Notes: generated by a model from the letters alone, not told the origin. Numbered from the stretch's first letter, positions 8,804 through 19,427 are shown. The stretch: DNA of 64,000 nucleotides from Streptosporangium sp040640155 (GCF_040640155.1 NZ_JBFABE010000006.1:1-64000), one strand, 5' to 3'. Numbers and translations: made by a program.

Positions 8804-9951
8804 CGTTCCAGAATGGTCGCGGTCGCCAGGGCCCCGCCCGCGCACATGGTGACCAGCGCGGTCGAGGAGTCGGACCGCTCCAGCTCGTGCAGTGCGGTGG
8901 TGATCAGTCGTGATCCGGTCGCGCCGACCGGGTGGCCGAGCGCGATGGCGCCGCCGTTGACGTTGACCCGTTCCATGTCCGGCTTGTGCACCGATGACCA
9001 GGATAGGACCACGGAGGCGAAGGCCTCGTTCACCTCGAACCTGTCGAGGTCGGCCACGCTCATCCCGGTGGAGGCGAGGACCTTCGCGGTCGCGTCCACC
9101 GGCCCGTCCAGGTGGTAGTACGGTTCGGCGCCGACCAGGGCCTGGGCGAGGACGCGGGCCCTGGGCCGCAGGCCGTGCCGGGCGGCGGCCTCCTCGCTCA
9201 TCAGCAGCACGGCGGCCGCGCCGTCGGAGATCTGCGAGGAGGTTCCCGCGGTGTGCAGGCCGTCCTCGGTGACCGGCCTGAGCCGGGCCAGCCCCTCGGC
9301 GGTGGTCTCGCGCAGCCCCTGGTCGCGGTCGACGCGGCGGGTCTCGCCGGTCGGCTCGCCGTCCTCGCCGAGCACGGGCGCGGTCACGCCGACCACCTCC
9401 CGGTCGAAGCGGCCCTCGGCCCATGCCCGCGCCGCCAGGTCCTGGGAGCGGGCGCCGAACCGGTCGAGCCGCTCGCGGGTCAGCCCGCGCCGGCGCGCGA
9501 TCCGCTCGGCGGCGACGAACTGGCTCGGCATGTCGATGGACCAGTCGTCGGGCCGGGGACGGGCCGGGAGCACGTTGGAGCCGAGCGGCGCCCGGCTCAT
9601 CACCTCGACGCCGCAGGCCACGCCGACCTCGACGACCCCCGCCTGGATGAGCGCCGCGACCAGGTGCACGGCCTGCTGGGAGGAGCCGCACTGCGCGTCG
9701 AGGGTGGTGACGCCCGCCTGGTAGGGCAGCCCCGCGTACAGCCAGGCGTACCGGCCGATGTGGCCACCCTGCTCGCCGGCCTGGGTGACGCAGCCGGCGA
9801 AAACCTGTTCCACCGCGGCCGGGTCGACGCCCGCGCGGTCGACGAGACCGCTCAGCGCCGCGGCGAGGACGGCCTGGGGCTTGAGCCCGGCGAGCCATCC
9901 GCCGCGCCTGCCGATCGGGGTCCGTACGGCTTCGACGATCACTGCACCCAT
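8797..9951 (-). CDS. fadA5: steroid side-chain thiolase FadA5-like
   Basis: A 384-residue type II thiolase that would cleave beta-ketoacyl-CoA thioesters of the sterol side chain, releasing acetyl- or propionyl-CoA. The nucleophile Cys is in DAQCGSSQQ (Cys about 88), and the other active-site elements are NEAFAS, GGAIALGHPVGATG and CAGGA. Long stretches match the M. tuberculosis FadA5 sequence as I recall it (for example VGAEPYYHLDGPV and HTAGTSSQISDGAAAVL), which separates it from generic acetoacetyl-CoA thiolases. It is transcribed divergently from the ligase-to-ltp2 operon, with the repressor gene lying between. A KstR-type operator sits 114 bases upstream. In mycobacteria fadA5 also lies next to the igr genes. 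Confidence 0.85.
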   Translation of the reverse strand: MGAVIVEAVRTPIGRRGGWLAGLKPQAVLAAALSGLVDRAGVDPAAVEQVFAGCVTQAGEQGGHIGRYAWLYAGLPYQAGVTTLDAQCGSSQQAVHLVAALIQAGVVEVGVACGVEVMSRAPLGSNVLPARPRPDDWSIDMPSQFVAAERIARRRGLTRERLDRFGARSQDLAARAWAEGRFDREVVGVTAPVLGEDGEPTGETRRVDRDQGLRETTAEGLARLRPVTEDGLHTAGTSSQISDGAAAVLLMSEEAAARHGLRPRARVLAQALVGAEPYYHLDGPVDATAKVLASTGMSVADLDRFEVNEAFASVVLSWSSVHKPDMERVNVNGGAIALGHPVGATGSRLITTALHELERSDSSTALVTMCAGGALATATILERL

Positions 9952-10064
9952 ACGATCTCCTCGCCTTCCGGCTCGGAACTCGCGGCCGTCGGGCGCCCGC
10001 CGGGGACGGCCCGCCCGCTCGCGCGTCGCTCCAGAACGTCGCTCTAGTCGCCTTCGACTGCGAC

Positions 10065-10078
10065 TGTAACGGGTTCTA
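10065..10078. promoter_or_regulatory. KstR-type operator upstream of fadA5
   Basis: TGTAACGGGTTCTA fits the published KstR consensus TNNAACNNGTTNNA at every fixed position. It lies between the fadA5 start and the kstR-like gene, overlapping the stop codon of the latter. Confidence 0.7.
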
Positions 10079-10795
10079 GTTTCCGGCGGAAGGAGCGGGC
10101 CGGAAATCGGTGAGCAGCCGGTCGGCGGCGATCTCGATGCGCCGCTGGATCTGCTCGTAGGTGCGCCGCCCCCTGAGCATCTCCAGTAGCTCGTGCACCC
10201 AGACGCTGGAGAGCGAGCCGGCGAGCGCGAACTGCTCCTCGGTGGCGGTCTCCACGGTGAGGTCGTCCCCGGCGACCCGGAGCAGCAGCCCCGTCATGCG
10301 GTCGCCGAACGGCGTCTCGACCTCGGCCATGATCAGTGATCGGATGAGCGCGTCGGCGAGCTCGGGCTCGCGCATCAGGCCGCGGGTGGCGCGCATCAGG
10401 ATGTCCACGGCCCGCCCCGAGGCCGCGACCGCCGTGGGCGGGCGGCGCTCGATGCTGCTCTCCAGAAGGTCGATCTCCTCGCCGACGACGGCGACGACGA
10501 GATCCATCTTGGAGGGGAAGTAGCGGTAGAGCGTTCCCAGCGCGACCCCGGCGCGCTCGGCGACGGTCCGCATCTGCATCGCCTCGACGCCGCCGCGTGA
10601 GGCGAGGGCGGCGGCTGCCTGGACGATGCGCTTGCGCCGCTGGTGCTGGCTCCTGGTGCGGACGCCGGTGGACGCCGGTTCGCTCTGCACGCCGGATGCC
10701 CCCTTGGTCATGGCCGGATCGACATTGCCCGGGGCGTGCCTGCCGGCCGGGCGCGCGGCGGCCGGTGCCTCCGTGGTCACCTGCGGGGTACGCAT
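10076..10795 (-). CDS. kstR: TetR-family repressor, KstR-like
   Basis: A TetR-family repressor of up to 239 residues. The helix-turn-helix region (RRKRIVQAAAALASRGGVEAM, then VAERAGVALGTLYRYFPSK) closely resembles mycobacterial KstR, which senses 3-oxo-cholestenoyl-CoA-type ligands and represses sterol catabolism. The start is uncertain: the ATG at 10795 has no ribosome site but has GATAAC about 10 bases upstream, suggesting a leaderless mRNA, whereas an ATG at 10711 would remove 28 disordered residues. A core AACNNGTT operator sits immediately upstream of 10795, which fits autoregulation. Its neighbours are the sterol side-chain genes on both sides. Confidence 0.8.
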   Translation of the reverse strand: MRTPQVTTEAPAAARPAGRHAPGNVDPAMTKGASGVQSEPASTGVRTRSQHQRRKRIVQAAAALASRGGVEAMQMRTVAERAGVALGTLYRYFPSKMDLVVAVVGEEIDLLESSIERRPPTAVAASGRAVDILMRATRGLMREPELADALIRSLIMAEVETPFGDRMTGLLLRVAGDDLTVETATEEQFALAGSLSSVWVHELLEMLRGRRTYEQIQRRIEIAADRLLTDFRPAPSAGN

Positions 10796-10809
10796 GAGAA
10801 CACGTTATC
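10796..10809. promoter_or_regulatory. KstR-like operator core at the kstR start
   Basis: GAGAACACGTTATC keeps the AACNNGTT core of the KstR site but lacks the outer T and A. It directly abuts the start codon of the repressor gene and would cover its transcription start. Confidence 0.5.
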
Positions 10810-10929
10810 TGATTTACGGATACTCCGGCGGGTTACTCGCCGGTCACAAAGATACCCGTGCTTACACGGCATATGTCGTATGGAGGTTATATACCGGCTT
10901 ATCGGAGGCGGCTCGCTATGGACATGGAA

Positions 10930-10943
10930 TAGAATCTGTTCTA
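10930..10943. promoter_or_regulatory. KstR-like operator upstream of the side-chain operon
   Basis: TAGAATCTGTTCTA is a near-perfect palindrome and differs from TNNAACNNGTTNNA at one position (AAT for AAC). It lies 131 bases upstream of the ligase start, in a visibly AT-richer promoter region running from about 10800 to 10950. Confidence 0.6.
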
Positions 10944-11073
10944 CTTTTCGGAAGGGCCGGAACGGGCGCCGGTGACGCGCGCGGGGCGGGCGGGCCCCGC
11001 CTCCGTCCCCGGTACGCCGGTCCCGGTCGGGCGGGCCGGCGCGATGGAGGAGGGCATCCTGACGGGAGGTGCG

Positions 11074-12706
<1,633 letters not shown>

Positions 12707-12723
<17 letters not shown>

Positions 12724-13792
12724 CGAGACCCGGACCGACCTGCGCGAGCTCGCGGCCGACCTGCTCGGGAAGGAGGTGACGGTCGCCAGGCTGGAGGCGC
12801 ACGAGAAGAGCGGCGCCCCCTACGACGCCGCGCTGTGGCGCTCCCTGGCCGGGGCGGGGCTGCTCGGCGCCTGCCTGCCCGAGGAGGCCGGCGGGGCCGG
12901 GCTGGGACCGGTGGGGACGGCGGTCCTGCTGCGGGAGATCGGCGCCCACGTGGCCCCGGTCCCCGCCGAATCGAGCCTGGTCGCCGCCCAGGTCGTCGCC
13001 GCCCACGGCTCCCGCGAGCAGCGCGAGGCGCTGGCCCCGCTGGCCGAGGGCGAGATCACGCTGGCGGTGGCCCCGTCCGAGCCGGGCCGTGACCTCGGCG
13101 CCCCGCCCGCCACGACCGCGCGGGCGGACGGCGACCGCTGGGTGCTCGACGGCGCCAAGGGCACCACCCCCCACGCCGCCGGGGCGTCGAGGATCCTGCT
13201 GACGGCCCGGACGCCCACCGGGACCGGTGTGTTCCTGGTCGACCCCGCCGACGTGGAGACGCGCCCGGTGCCGGTCTCCACCGGCGAGCCGGCCGCCGCG
13301 CTCACCCTGCGGGGCGTACCCGGCGAGCTCGTCGGCGCCGCGGACGGAACGGCCGCCGCCGGCCTGCGGCGGGCGGTGACGGCCGGGAACATCGCCGTCT
13401 TCTCCGGCGTGCTGGCCCGCGCCCTGGAGCTGACCACCGAGTACGTCAGGACCCGAAGGCAGTTCGACCGGGCACTGGCCGAGTTCCAGGCGGTCACCGT
13501 GCAGATCGCCGACGTCTACGTCGCCGCGCGTGCGCTGGACGTGGCCGTGTGGTCCGGGGCGTGGCGGCTGGAGCGGGGCGACGACGAGGGGGCCGAGGCC
13601 GACCTCGCGGTGGGTGCGCTCACCGCGACCGACGAGGGGCTGCGCGCCCTCTACACCTGCCAGCACCTGCACGGCGGGATCGGCGTGGACGTGACCTACC
13701 CGCTGCACCGCTACTTCGCCTGGGGCAGGCACCACGCCCACCTGCTGGGCGGGGTCGAAGCCCGGCTCGACACGATCGGAGCGCTCGTCTGA
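12707..13792 (+). CDS. chsE1: acyl-CoA dehydrogenase subunit ChsE1-like (FadE28)
   Basis: A 361-residue acyl-CoA dehydrogenase-fold protein. In mycobacteria ChsE1 and ChsE2 form an alpha2beta2 heterotetramer that oxidises the 3-carbon side chain of 3-oxo-pregn-4-ene-20-carboxyl-CoA. The C-terminal region HLHGGIGVDVTYPLHRY and the helix TRRQFDRALAEFQAVTVQ match FadE28 as I recall it. The middle beta domain is short and diverged, as expected for the subunit that contributes only part of each active site. GTG start with TGGAG five bases upstream, overlapping the ligase. The stop codon overlaps the start of chsE2 (TGATG), so the two subunits would be made together. Confidence 0.82.
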
Positions 13793-14946
13793 TGCTGATC
13801 GACCTCACCCCCGAGCAGAAGGAACTCCGCGCCGAACTGCGCGACTACTTCCGGTCCTGCCTCAACGAGGAGGACCGGAAGAGGATCGCCACCGACCCGT
13901 TCGGTCACGCGTACATGGAGCACTGCCGCACCCTGGGCCGCGACGGCAAGCTCGGGCTGGGCTGGCCGAAGGAGTACGGCGGCGGCGGGCTCGGCCCGCT
14001 GGAGCAGCAGATCTTCGCCAACGAGATCGCCCGCGCCGAGGTGCCGTACCCGATCATCACCGTGCAGACCGTCGGGCCGACCCTCATGCAGTACGGCACG
14101 CCGGCGCAGAAGGACTTCTTCCTGCCGCGCATCCTCGCCGGGGAGTGCCACTTCGCGATCGGCTACAGCGAGCCCGGGGCCGGCACCGACCTGGCGTCCC
14201 TGCGCACCAGCGCGGTCCGCGACGGCGACCACTACGTCGTCAACGGGCAGAAGATCTTCACCTCCGGCGCCCACTACGCCCAGTACATCTGGCTGGCGGC
14301 GCGCACCGACCCCGACGCCAGGAAGCACCGCGGGATCACCATGATGATCGCCGACTGCTCCGACCCCGGCTTCTCCTGGACGCCCATCATGACGATGGAC
14401 GGGCGCCACCACACCAACGCCACCTACTACTCCGACGTGCGGGTGCCGGTGGACATGGTGGTGGGGGAGGTGAACCGGGGCTGGGACCTGATCGTCAACC
14501 AGCTCAACCACGAGCGGGTCACGCTCGGCCCGGCGGGCAACATCGCCCACATCTACGACCGGTTCCTGGCCTGGGCGCGCCGCACCGGCGCGATCGACGA
14601 GCCCGCGGTGCGCCGCGCCCTCGGCCGCGTCTACGCCTACTTCCGCACCAATGAGCTGCTGAACTGGCAGGTCGCGGCCAACATGGGCCTGGGCTGGCTG
14701 GGCGCCCCGGACGCCTCGGCCACCAAGGTATACGGTTCCGAGCGGATCCAGGAGGTCGGCCGGATCGTCGGTGAGACCCTGGCCCGCTTCGGCGACCCGT
14801 CCGACGCCGAGACCGCCGACCTGATGGAGCGCGTCGACCGGGGGGCCAAGGGAGGGCTCGTGCTCACCTTCGGCGGCGGCGTCAACGAGGTGCAGCGGGA
14901 ACTCATCGCCATGCTCGGCCTGAGCCTGCCGAGGCCGCCCCGATGA
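13792..14946 (+). CDS. chsE2: acyl-CoA dehydrogenase subunit ChsE2-like (FadE29)
   Basis: A 384-residue acyl-CoA dehydrogenase and partner of ChsE1. It matches M. tuberculosis FadE29 along its length as I recall it: the start MLIDLTPEQKELRAE, the beta-domain motif FAIGYSEPGAGTDLASLRT, VNGQKIFTSGAHYAQYIWLA, HHTNATYYSDVRVPVDM, and the C-terminus LTFGGGVNEVQRELIAMLGL. The start is the ATG overlapping the chsE1 stop. The stop overlaps the chsH2 start. Function: dehydrogenation of the C22 sterol-CoA to give the enoyl-CoA used by ChsH1-ChsH2. Confidence 0.88.
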   Translation: MLIDLTPEQKELRAELRDYFRSCLNEEDRKRIATDPFGHAYMEHCRTLGRDGKLGLGWPKEYGGGGLGPLEQQIFANEIARAEVPYPIITVQTVGPTLMQYGTPAQKDFFLPRILAGECHFAIGYSEPGAGTDLASLRTSAVRDGDHYVVNGQKIFTSGAHYAQYIWLAARTDPDARKHRGITMMIADCSDPGFSWTPIMTMDGRHHTNATYYSDVRVPVDMVVGEVNRGWDLIVNQLNHERVTLGPAGNIAHIYDRFLAWARRTGAIDEPAVRRALGRVYAYFRTNELLNWQVAANMGLGWLGAPDASATKVYGSERIQEVGRIVGETLARFGDPSDAETADLMERVDRGAKGGLVLTFGGGVNEVQRELIAMLGLSLPRPPR

Positions 14947-16052
14947 CCGCGACGACCGGCGGCCCCGCGACCGGCCCGGGCACGCTGCACGAGCGGCTCA
15001 CCGCCCTGGCCGCGCGCCAGGCCGCCCTGGGCGAGGTGTACGGCGCCGCGGCGGCGGACCCGGTGAACCTGCCGATGATCCGGCACTGGACCGGCGCGCT
15101 GGGCGACGCCAACCCGCTCTACACCGACGCGCGGGCGGCCGCCGCCGGGGTGCACGGGGAGATCGTGGCGCCCCCGGCGATGATCCAGGTCTGGACCATG
15201 CCCGGACTGGACCGCGACGCCGGGCGGGCCGGCACGCCGGTGGACCCCGTCCTGGCGATGCTGGACGACAACGGCCACACCGGTGTGGTCGCCACCAACT
15301 GCGAGCAGACCTACCACCGCTACCTGCGGCTCGGCGAGTCCCCGGTCCCGGCCACCCGGTTCGCCGGCATCACCGGCCCGAAGCGGACCGCGCTCGGCGA
15401 GGGCTACTTCGTCACCTGGAACGTCACCTGGTACGTCGGCGGCGAGGCCGTGGCCGAGATGCTGTTCCGGGTGCTCAAGTTCCGGCCCAGGGAACGCGCC
15501 GGCGCCCCCCGGGGGAACCCCGGCGCGAGCACGCCCCGGCCGAACGGGTCCTCCACGGGCGAGCCGCCGACGGGTGAGCCGCCGGCGGACGGGAACGGGG
15601 TCGCGCCGGACGGGAACGGGGCCGTGGCGGGGCGGGACGCGCCCCCGCGCGAGCCGTACCCGCTGAGACCCGCGGTCAACGCCGACACCGCGTTCTTCTG
15701 GGAGGGCGTCACCGCGGGCGAACTGCGGATCCAGCGGTGCGCCGACTGCGGGGAGCTCCGCCACCCGCCGGGACCGGTCTGCCCCTCGTGCCGCTCCACC
15801 GCCCGCACGTACGTGACGGCGAGCGGCGAGGGCGAGGTCTACAGCTACGTGATCCACCACAACCCGCCGGTTCCAGGACTTGACCCCCCTTTCGTAGTGG
15901 TCGTGGTGGAACTGCCGGAAGGGGTACGGATCGTGGGCAACGTGGTGGACTGCGACGTCGCGCGAGTGGGTATCGGTATGCCGGTGCGCGTGACGTATCA
16001 CCAGATGGACGACGAGCTGATCCTGCCCATGTGGGCCCCCCGGGAGGCGTGA
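14943..16052 (+). CDS. chsH2: ChsH2-like: MaoC hotdog domain fused to DUF35 OB-fold
   Basis: A 369-residue two-domain protein. Residues about 15-180 form a MaoC-like hotdog domain; residues about 240-365 form a DUF35 OB-fold with a zinc ribbon (CADC at 266-269 and CPSC at 280-283). In the characterised system the hotdog domain pairs with ChsH1 as an enoyl-CoA hydratase and the DUF35 domain binds Ltp2. Consistent with a non-catalytic hotdog, the hydratase motif reads GDANPLY, with Tyr 60 where active hydratases have His. The linker (about 185-238) is long and rich in Gly, Pro and Asn compared with the roughly 311-residue mycobacterial protein. The start and stop codons overlap both neighbours. 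Confidence 0.87.
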   Translation: MTATTGGPATGPGTLHERLTALAARQAALGEVYGAAAADPVNLPMIRHWTGALGDANPLYTDARAAAAGVHGEIVAPPAMIQVWTMPGLDRDAGRAGTPVDPVLAMLDDNGHTGVVATNCEQTYHRYLRLGESPVPATRFAGITGPKRTALGEGYFVTWNVTWYVGGEAVAEMLFRVLKFRPRERAGAPRGNPGASTPRPNGSSTGEPPTGEPPADGNGVAPDGNGAVAGRDAPPREPYPLRPAVNADTAFFWEGVTAGELRIQRCADCGELRHPPGPVCPSCRSTARTYVTASGEGEVYSYVIHHNPPVPGLDPPFVVVVVELPEGVRIVGNVVDCDVARVGIGMPVRVTYHQMDDELILPMWAPREA

Positions 16053-16480
16053 TGCGGACACTCACCCACGACGAGGTGCGGGGCGGGACCCTGCTGCCGG
16101 AACTCGCGATCGAGCTGACCCCGACGGTGGTCGTCTCGACCGCGCTGGCGACCATGGACTTCACCCCCGTCCACCACGACGTGGAGGGGGCCCGGGCGCA
16201 GGGGTCGAAGGACATCTTCCTCAACATCCTGACCACCATGGGTCTCGTCGAGCGCTACGTCACCGACTGGGCCGGGCCCGAGGCGATCATCCGCGGTATC
16301 AACGTGAAGCTCGGCGTCCCGGCGTACGCGGGGGACCGGCTGGTCTTCACCGGCACCGTGCTCGCCGGCGAGGGCGGCGGCGGTGGCGCGGACGGCGAGT
16401 TCACGGCCGAGGTGCGGGGCAGGGTCAGCCTCGGCGACCACGCCTCGGGCACCGTCAGGTTCTCCCTCCCCGCCCCCTGA
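16052..16480 (+). CDS. chsH1: ChsH1-like MaoC enoyl-CoA hydratase subunit
   Basis: A 142-residue single-hotdog MaoC-like protein. It carries the catalytic Asp-His pair in MDFTPVHHD (Asp 36 and His 41, five apart, as in the active subunit of the mycobacterial enzyme), while ChsH2 lacks the His. Together they would hydrate the side-chain enoyl-CoA. A GGAGG lies just upstream of the ATG, which overlaps the chsH2 stop (TGATG). A glycine run (about residues 111-115) lies in a surface loop. It is 20 bp before ltp2. Confidence 0.85.
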   Translation: MRTLTHDEVRGGTLLPELAIELTPTVVVSTALATMDFTPVHHDVEGARAQGSKDIFLNILTTMGLVERYVTDWAGPEAIIRGINVKLGVPAYAGDRLVFTGTVLAGEGGGGGADGEFTAEVRGRVSLGDHASGTVRFSLPAP

Positions 16481-16500
16481 CGCAGAAAGGCCCCATCACC

Positions 16501-17673
16501 GTGGTCTCCCTCCCGGGGAGCACGGCCGTCGCCGGGATCGGCGCGACCGAGTTCTCCAAGCAGTCAGGCCGGTCCGAGCTCCGGCTCGCCGCCGAGGCGG
16601 TGTTCGCGGCGCTCGACGACGCGGGCCTGGCGCCCGCGGACGTGGACGGCATGGTCACCTACACCCAGGACGCCAACCAGGAGATCGCCGTGGCCCGCGA
16701 GGTGGGCGTCGGTGACCTGTCGTTCTTCTCCCGCGTCCACTACGGCGGCGGCGCGGCCTGCGGCACCGTGCTGCACGCGGCGATGGCCGTCGCCACCGGG
16801 GTCGCCGAGACCGTGGTCTGCTACCGGGCGTTCAACGAGCGATCCGGCCACCGGTTCGGCAGGCCCGACGCCCGCATCGGCGGCGAGCCCTCCTCCCAGG
16901 GGCTGGAGATGAGCTGGCACGTGCCGTACGGGCTGATGACCCCGGCCGCCTGGGTGGCGATGTTCGCCCGGCGGTACATGCACGTCTACGGCGCCACCTC
17001 CGAGGACTTCGGCCGGGTGGCGGTCGCCATGCGCAGGCACGCCGCCACCAACCCGGCCGCGTGGTTCCACGGGCGCCCGATCACCCTTCAGGAGCACCAG
17101 GCGTCGAAGTGGATCGCGGAACCGCTGCACCTGCTCGACTGCTGCCAGGAGAGCGACGGCGCGGTGGCGCTGGTGGTCACCTCCGCCGAGCGGGCCAGGG
17201 ACCTGCGCAGGTCACCGGCCCTGATCACCGCCGCGGCCCAGGGCTCGGGCGCCGGTCAGATGATGATGACCAGCTACTACCGCGACGACATGACCGGCCT
17301 GCCGGAGATGGGGGTGGTGGCCCGCCGGCTCTGGGAGCAGTCCGGGCTCGGCCCGGCGGACATGCAGGCGGCCATCCTGTACGACCACTTCACCCCGTTC
17401 GTCCTGACCCAGTTGGAGGAGCTGGGCTTCTGCGGGCGCGGCGAGGCGCGGGACTACGTCGCCGACGGCGGCATCGAGATCGACGGGCGCCTGCCGGTCA
17501 ACCCGCACGGCGGTCAGCTCGGCGAGGCGTACATCCACGGCATGAACGGGATCGCCGAGGCCGTGCGGCAGGTCCGGGGCACCTCGGTCAACCAGGTCCC
17601 CTCCGTGAGGAACGTGCTGGTCACCGCCGGAACGGGCGTGCCGACCAGCGGGCTGGTGCTGTCCTCGGAGTGA
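16501..17673 (+). CDS. ltp2: Ltp2-like side-chain retro-aldolase (thiolase superfamily)
   Basis: A 390-residue thiolase-superfamily protein that, in complex with the DUF35 domain of ChsH2, performs the final C-C cleavage of the sterol side chain, releasing propionyl-CoA and the androstane nucleus. It lacks the thiolase nucleophile arrangement and instead has Tyr 294 (AILYDHFTPF) and Tyr 344 (GEAYIHGMNG). These numbers agree with catalytic tyrosines I recall for Thermomonospora curvata Ltp2. GTG start, with AGAAAGG 12 bases upstream. It is the last gene of the operon; a 12-bp stem follows 73 bases after the stop. Confidence 0.88.
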   Translation: MVSLPGSTAVAGIGATEFSKQSGRSELRLAAEAVFAALDDAGLAPADVDGMVTYTQDANQEIAVAREVGVGDLSFFSRVHYGGGAACGTVLHAAMAVATGVAETVVCYRAFNERSGHRFGRPDARIGGEPSSQGLEMSWHVPYGLMTPAAWVAMFARRYMHVYGATSEDFGRVAVAMRRHAATNPAAWFHGRPITLQEHQASKWIAEPLHLLDCCQESDGAVALVVTSAERARDLRRSPALITAAAQGSGAGQMMMTSYYRDDMTGLPEMGVVARRLWEQSGLGPADMQAAILYDHFTPFVLTQLEELGFCGRGEARDYVADGGIEIDGRLPVNPHGGQLGEAYIHGMNGIAEAVRQVRGTSVNQVPSVRNVLVTAGTGVPTSGLVLSSE

Positions 17674-17746
17674 GCGTCGGAGGCCGGGTGGGGGTGAACT
17701 TCCGGGAGCGCGCCCCGGAGCGGGTCGCGAGCCCCTCCGGCGGCGG

Positions 17747-17782
17747 GACGGCCGCGTGCCCGGCAGGGGACACGCGGCCGTC
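17747..17782 (+). terminator. stem-loop terminator after ltp2
   Basis: Perfect 12-base arms GACGGCCGCGTG and CACGCGGCCGTC separated by 12 bases. No U-run follows, as is common in high-GC actinomycetes. It lies in the gap between the converging ltp2 and GH19 genes, so it could serve both. Confidence 0.6.
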
Positions 17783-17848
17783 GGGGCCCACGCGGCGACG
17801 GGAGCCACGGGGGCGGGAACGTGCGCCCGGGGGCCGGGCGCACGGTGG

Positions 17849-17935
17849 TGGTTCGGCGGTTCAGGTCGCCGCCCGTGTGGTTCGGCGGCTCAGATCGCCG
17901 GTGGGGTGGTTCAGCAGCTCAGGTTGCCGCCGGGG
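17849..17935. repeat. three 29-bp imperfect tandem copies at the GH19 3' end
   Basis: Units start at 17849, 17878 and 17907, each beginning TGGTTCGGCGG or TGGTTCAGCAG. The third unit is the actual 3' end of the chitinase gene including its stop codon; the other two lie downstream of the stop and have drifted. Confidence 0.85.
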
Positions 17936-19041
17936 GTGACGCCGAGGATCTGGGTGAAGCGCTGGTAGGAGGCGATCCGGCTCTGGACCTGCGCGGGGTT
18001 GCGGCCGTCGCACTCCAGGCTGCCGTTGATGCTGCGGATCGTCTGGCCGAAGCCGTGGCCGTTGACCATCGCGTTGTGCGGGGTCATCGTGCCGGGGCCG
18101 TTCTGGGTGTTCCAGTACCACAGGGCGGTCTTCCAGGCCACCGACGCGTCGTTCTGCACCAGGTGGGGGTTGGCGAGCAGGTTGATGCCGAGCGCGTCGC
18201 CCGCGGCCTTGTAGTTGAAGTTCCAGCTCAGCTGGATCGGGCCGCGCCCGTAGTAGGCCGACTGGCCGGCCGGGCAGCCGTACGGCTGGCTCCTGTCGCA
18301 GTAGTGCGAGTAGTTCGCGGTGTTCTGCTCCACGACGTGGACCAGGCCGCCGGTCTCGTGGTTGGCGTTGGCGAGGAACGCCGCGGCCTCCTGGCGCTTG
18401 ACGGTCTCACTGCCGGTCTTGGCGAAGCCCGGGTAGGCGCTCAGCGCCGCGGTCAGGCCGCTGTAGGTGTAGAAGGGGTTCCGGTTCGGGAACATCTGGT
18501 TGAACTGCGCCTCGCTCACCACGAAGCCCGAGGTGGGGGGCGGATCGGTGGGCGTCGTGCCGCCGCAGGTGTGAGGCTCCCAGTACCAGGTGCTGATCAC
18601 CGGGTCGTAGCCCGGGTTGTCGTGCTCGGCCCGGTAGTACTTGCCGTCGGTGTACCTGACGATGCTCCCGGCGGTGTACCAGGTGCCCGCCGCCCAGTTC
18701 GGGTGGTTGCAGTTGCCCGAGGGCGGGGGAGTGGTGCCGCCGCCGCAGGCGCCCCTGTCGGCCCACACGGAGTTGGTGCCCGGCGCCTCGTTCTGGGTCC
18801 ACCACTGCGCGAACCAGTTGCGGCCGTTGTGGGAGGCGGTCATGCCGTTGGTGTAGACCGTCGAGGAGTTCCACGCGGCCACGCAGTTCGCGGCGGCGCT
18901 CCGGGCGGAGGCGCCGACGGAGCTCTCCGCGGCGCTCCCGGAGGCGCTCTTGGCGGAGGCGGAGGCCATCGGCAGGGCGACCGCGAGCCCGCCCGTGACC
19001 GTCAGGGCGGCGAGGCCGGCCATGATGCGCTGTCTCAACAC
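17911..19041 (-). CDS. secreted GH19 chitinase with two chitin-binding domains
   Basis: A 376-residue secreted enzyme. A signal peptide (MLRQRIMAGLAALTVTGG onward, cleaved after ASA) is followed by two CBM5/12-type chitin-binding modules, one with NWFAQWWTQNEAPG (about 53-100) and one with TWYTAGSIVRYTDGKYYRA (about 110-160). The GH19 catalytic domain (about 173-376) has catalytic Glu in NHETGG with the second Glu nine residues later, and the family signature YYGRGPIQLSWNFNY. It hydrolyses chitin outside the cell. The start is GTG with GAAGGAG upstream. A consensus promoter and a palindrome shared with the GH18 gene lie about 390-440 bases upstream, implying a long leader. Confidence 0.92.
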   Translation of the reverse strand: MLRQRIMAGLAALTVTGGLAVALPMASASAKSASGSAAESSVGASARSAAANCVAAWNSSTVYTNGMTASHNGRNWFAQWWTQNEAPGTNSVWADRGACGGGTTPPPSGNCNHPNWAAGTWYTAGSIVRYTDGKYYRAEHDNPGYDPVISTWYWEPHTCGGTTPTDPPPTSGFVVSEAQFNQMFPNRNPFYTYSGLTAALSAYPGFAKTGSETVKRQEAAAFLANANHETGGLVHVVEQNTANYSHYCDRSQPYGCPAGQSAYYGRGPIQLSWNFNYKAAGDALGINLLANPHLVQNDASVAWKTALWYWNTQNGPGTMTPHNAMVNGHGFGQTIRSINGSLECDGRNPAQVQSRIASYQRFTQILGVTPGGNLSC

Positions 19042-19427
19042 TTGATCACTCCTTCGTGCGGCCAGGGCCGCGGAGGGTCGGCGACGGGACCGGTCCGTAC
19101 GGGAACCGTCGCGTCACACCGGGTCGTCCCACCTCCGGGACGCCTCGCCCCGTCCGGGGCCGTCGCCCCCGGTCGTCGCCCCGCCGTGGCGGCGTGGCAC
19201 GTGACCGGGGACGCGATCGGCCCGCGCGGGAGGCTTTCCCGCCCTGTCAGGACGAAAGGCGCACGGGTGCGTCGCATGATCGCTCCCAGGGGTGGAACCG
19301 GTGGGTGTGGTGCGTCCGGACGGTCGGACCTTCCCTCGACGACGGCTCGCATCGACGAGGTTCGCGCAGCTCAAGGACGGATCGGGGGGTTTCGTCGCGC
19401 TTCTGGAGGCTCTTGCTCAACCTTCTC
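19042..19427 (-). other. long 5' leader candidate of the GH19 gene
   Basis: About 390 bases without a convincing gene lie between the GH19 start and the palindrome/promoter. The region is GC-rich with several inverted repeats (for example GGCGGGAAAGCCTCCCGC near 19225-19243). I do not recognise a known riboswitch. It would be transcribed as a leader if the promoter at 19456-19484 is used. Confidence 0.4.

Noticed and set aside
10033..10046. Second KstR site near AGAACGTCGCTCT
   Set aside because: Only one half-site is present; the GTT half is missing.
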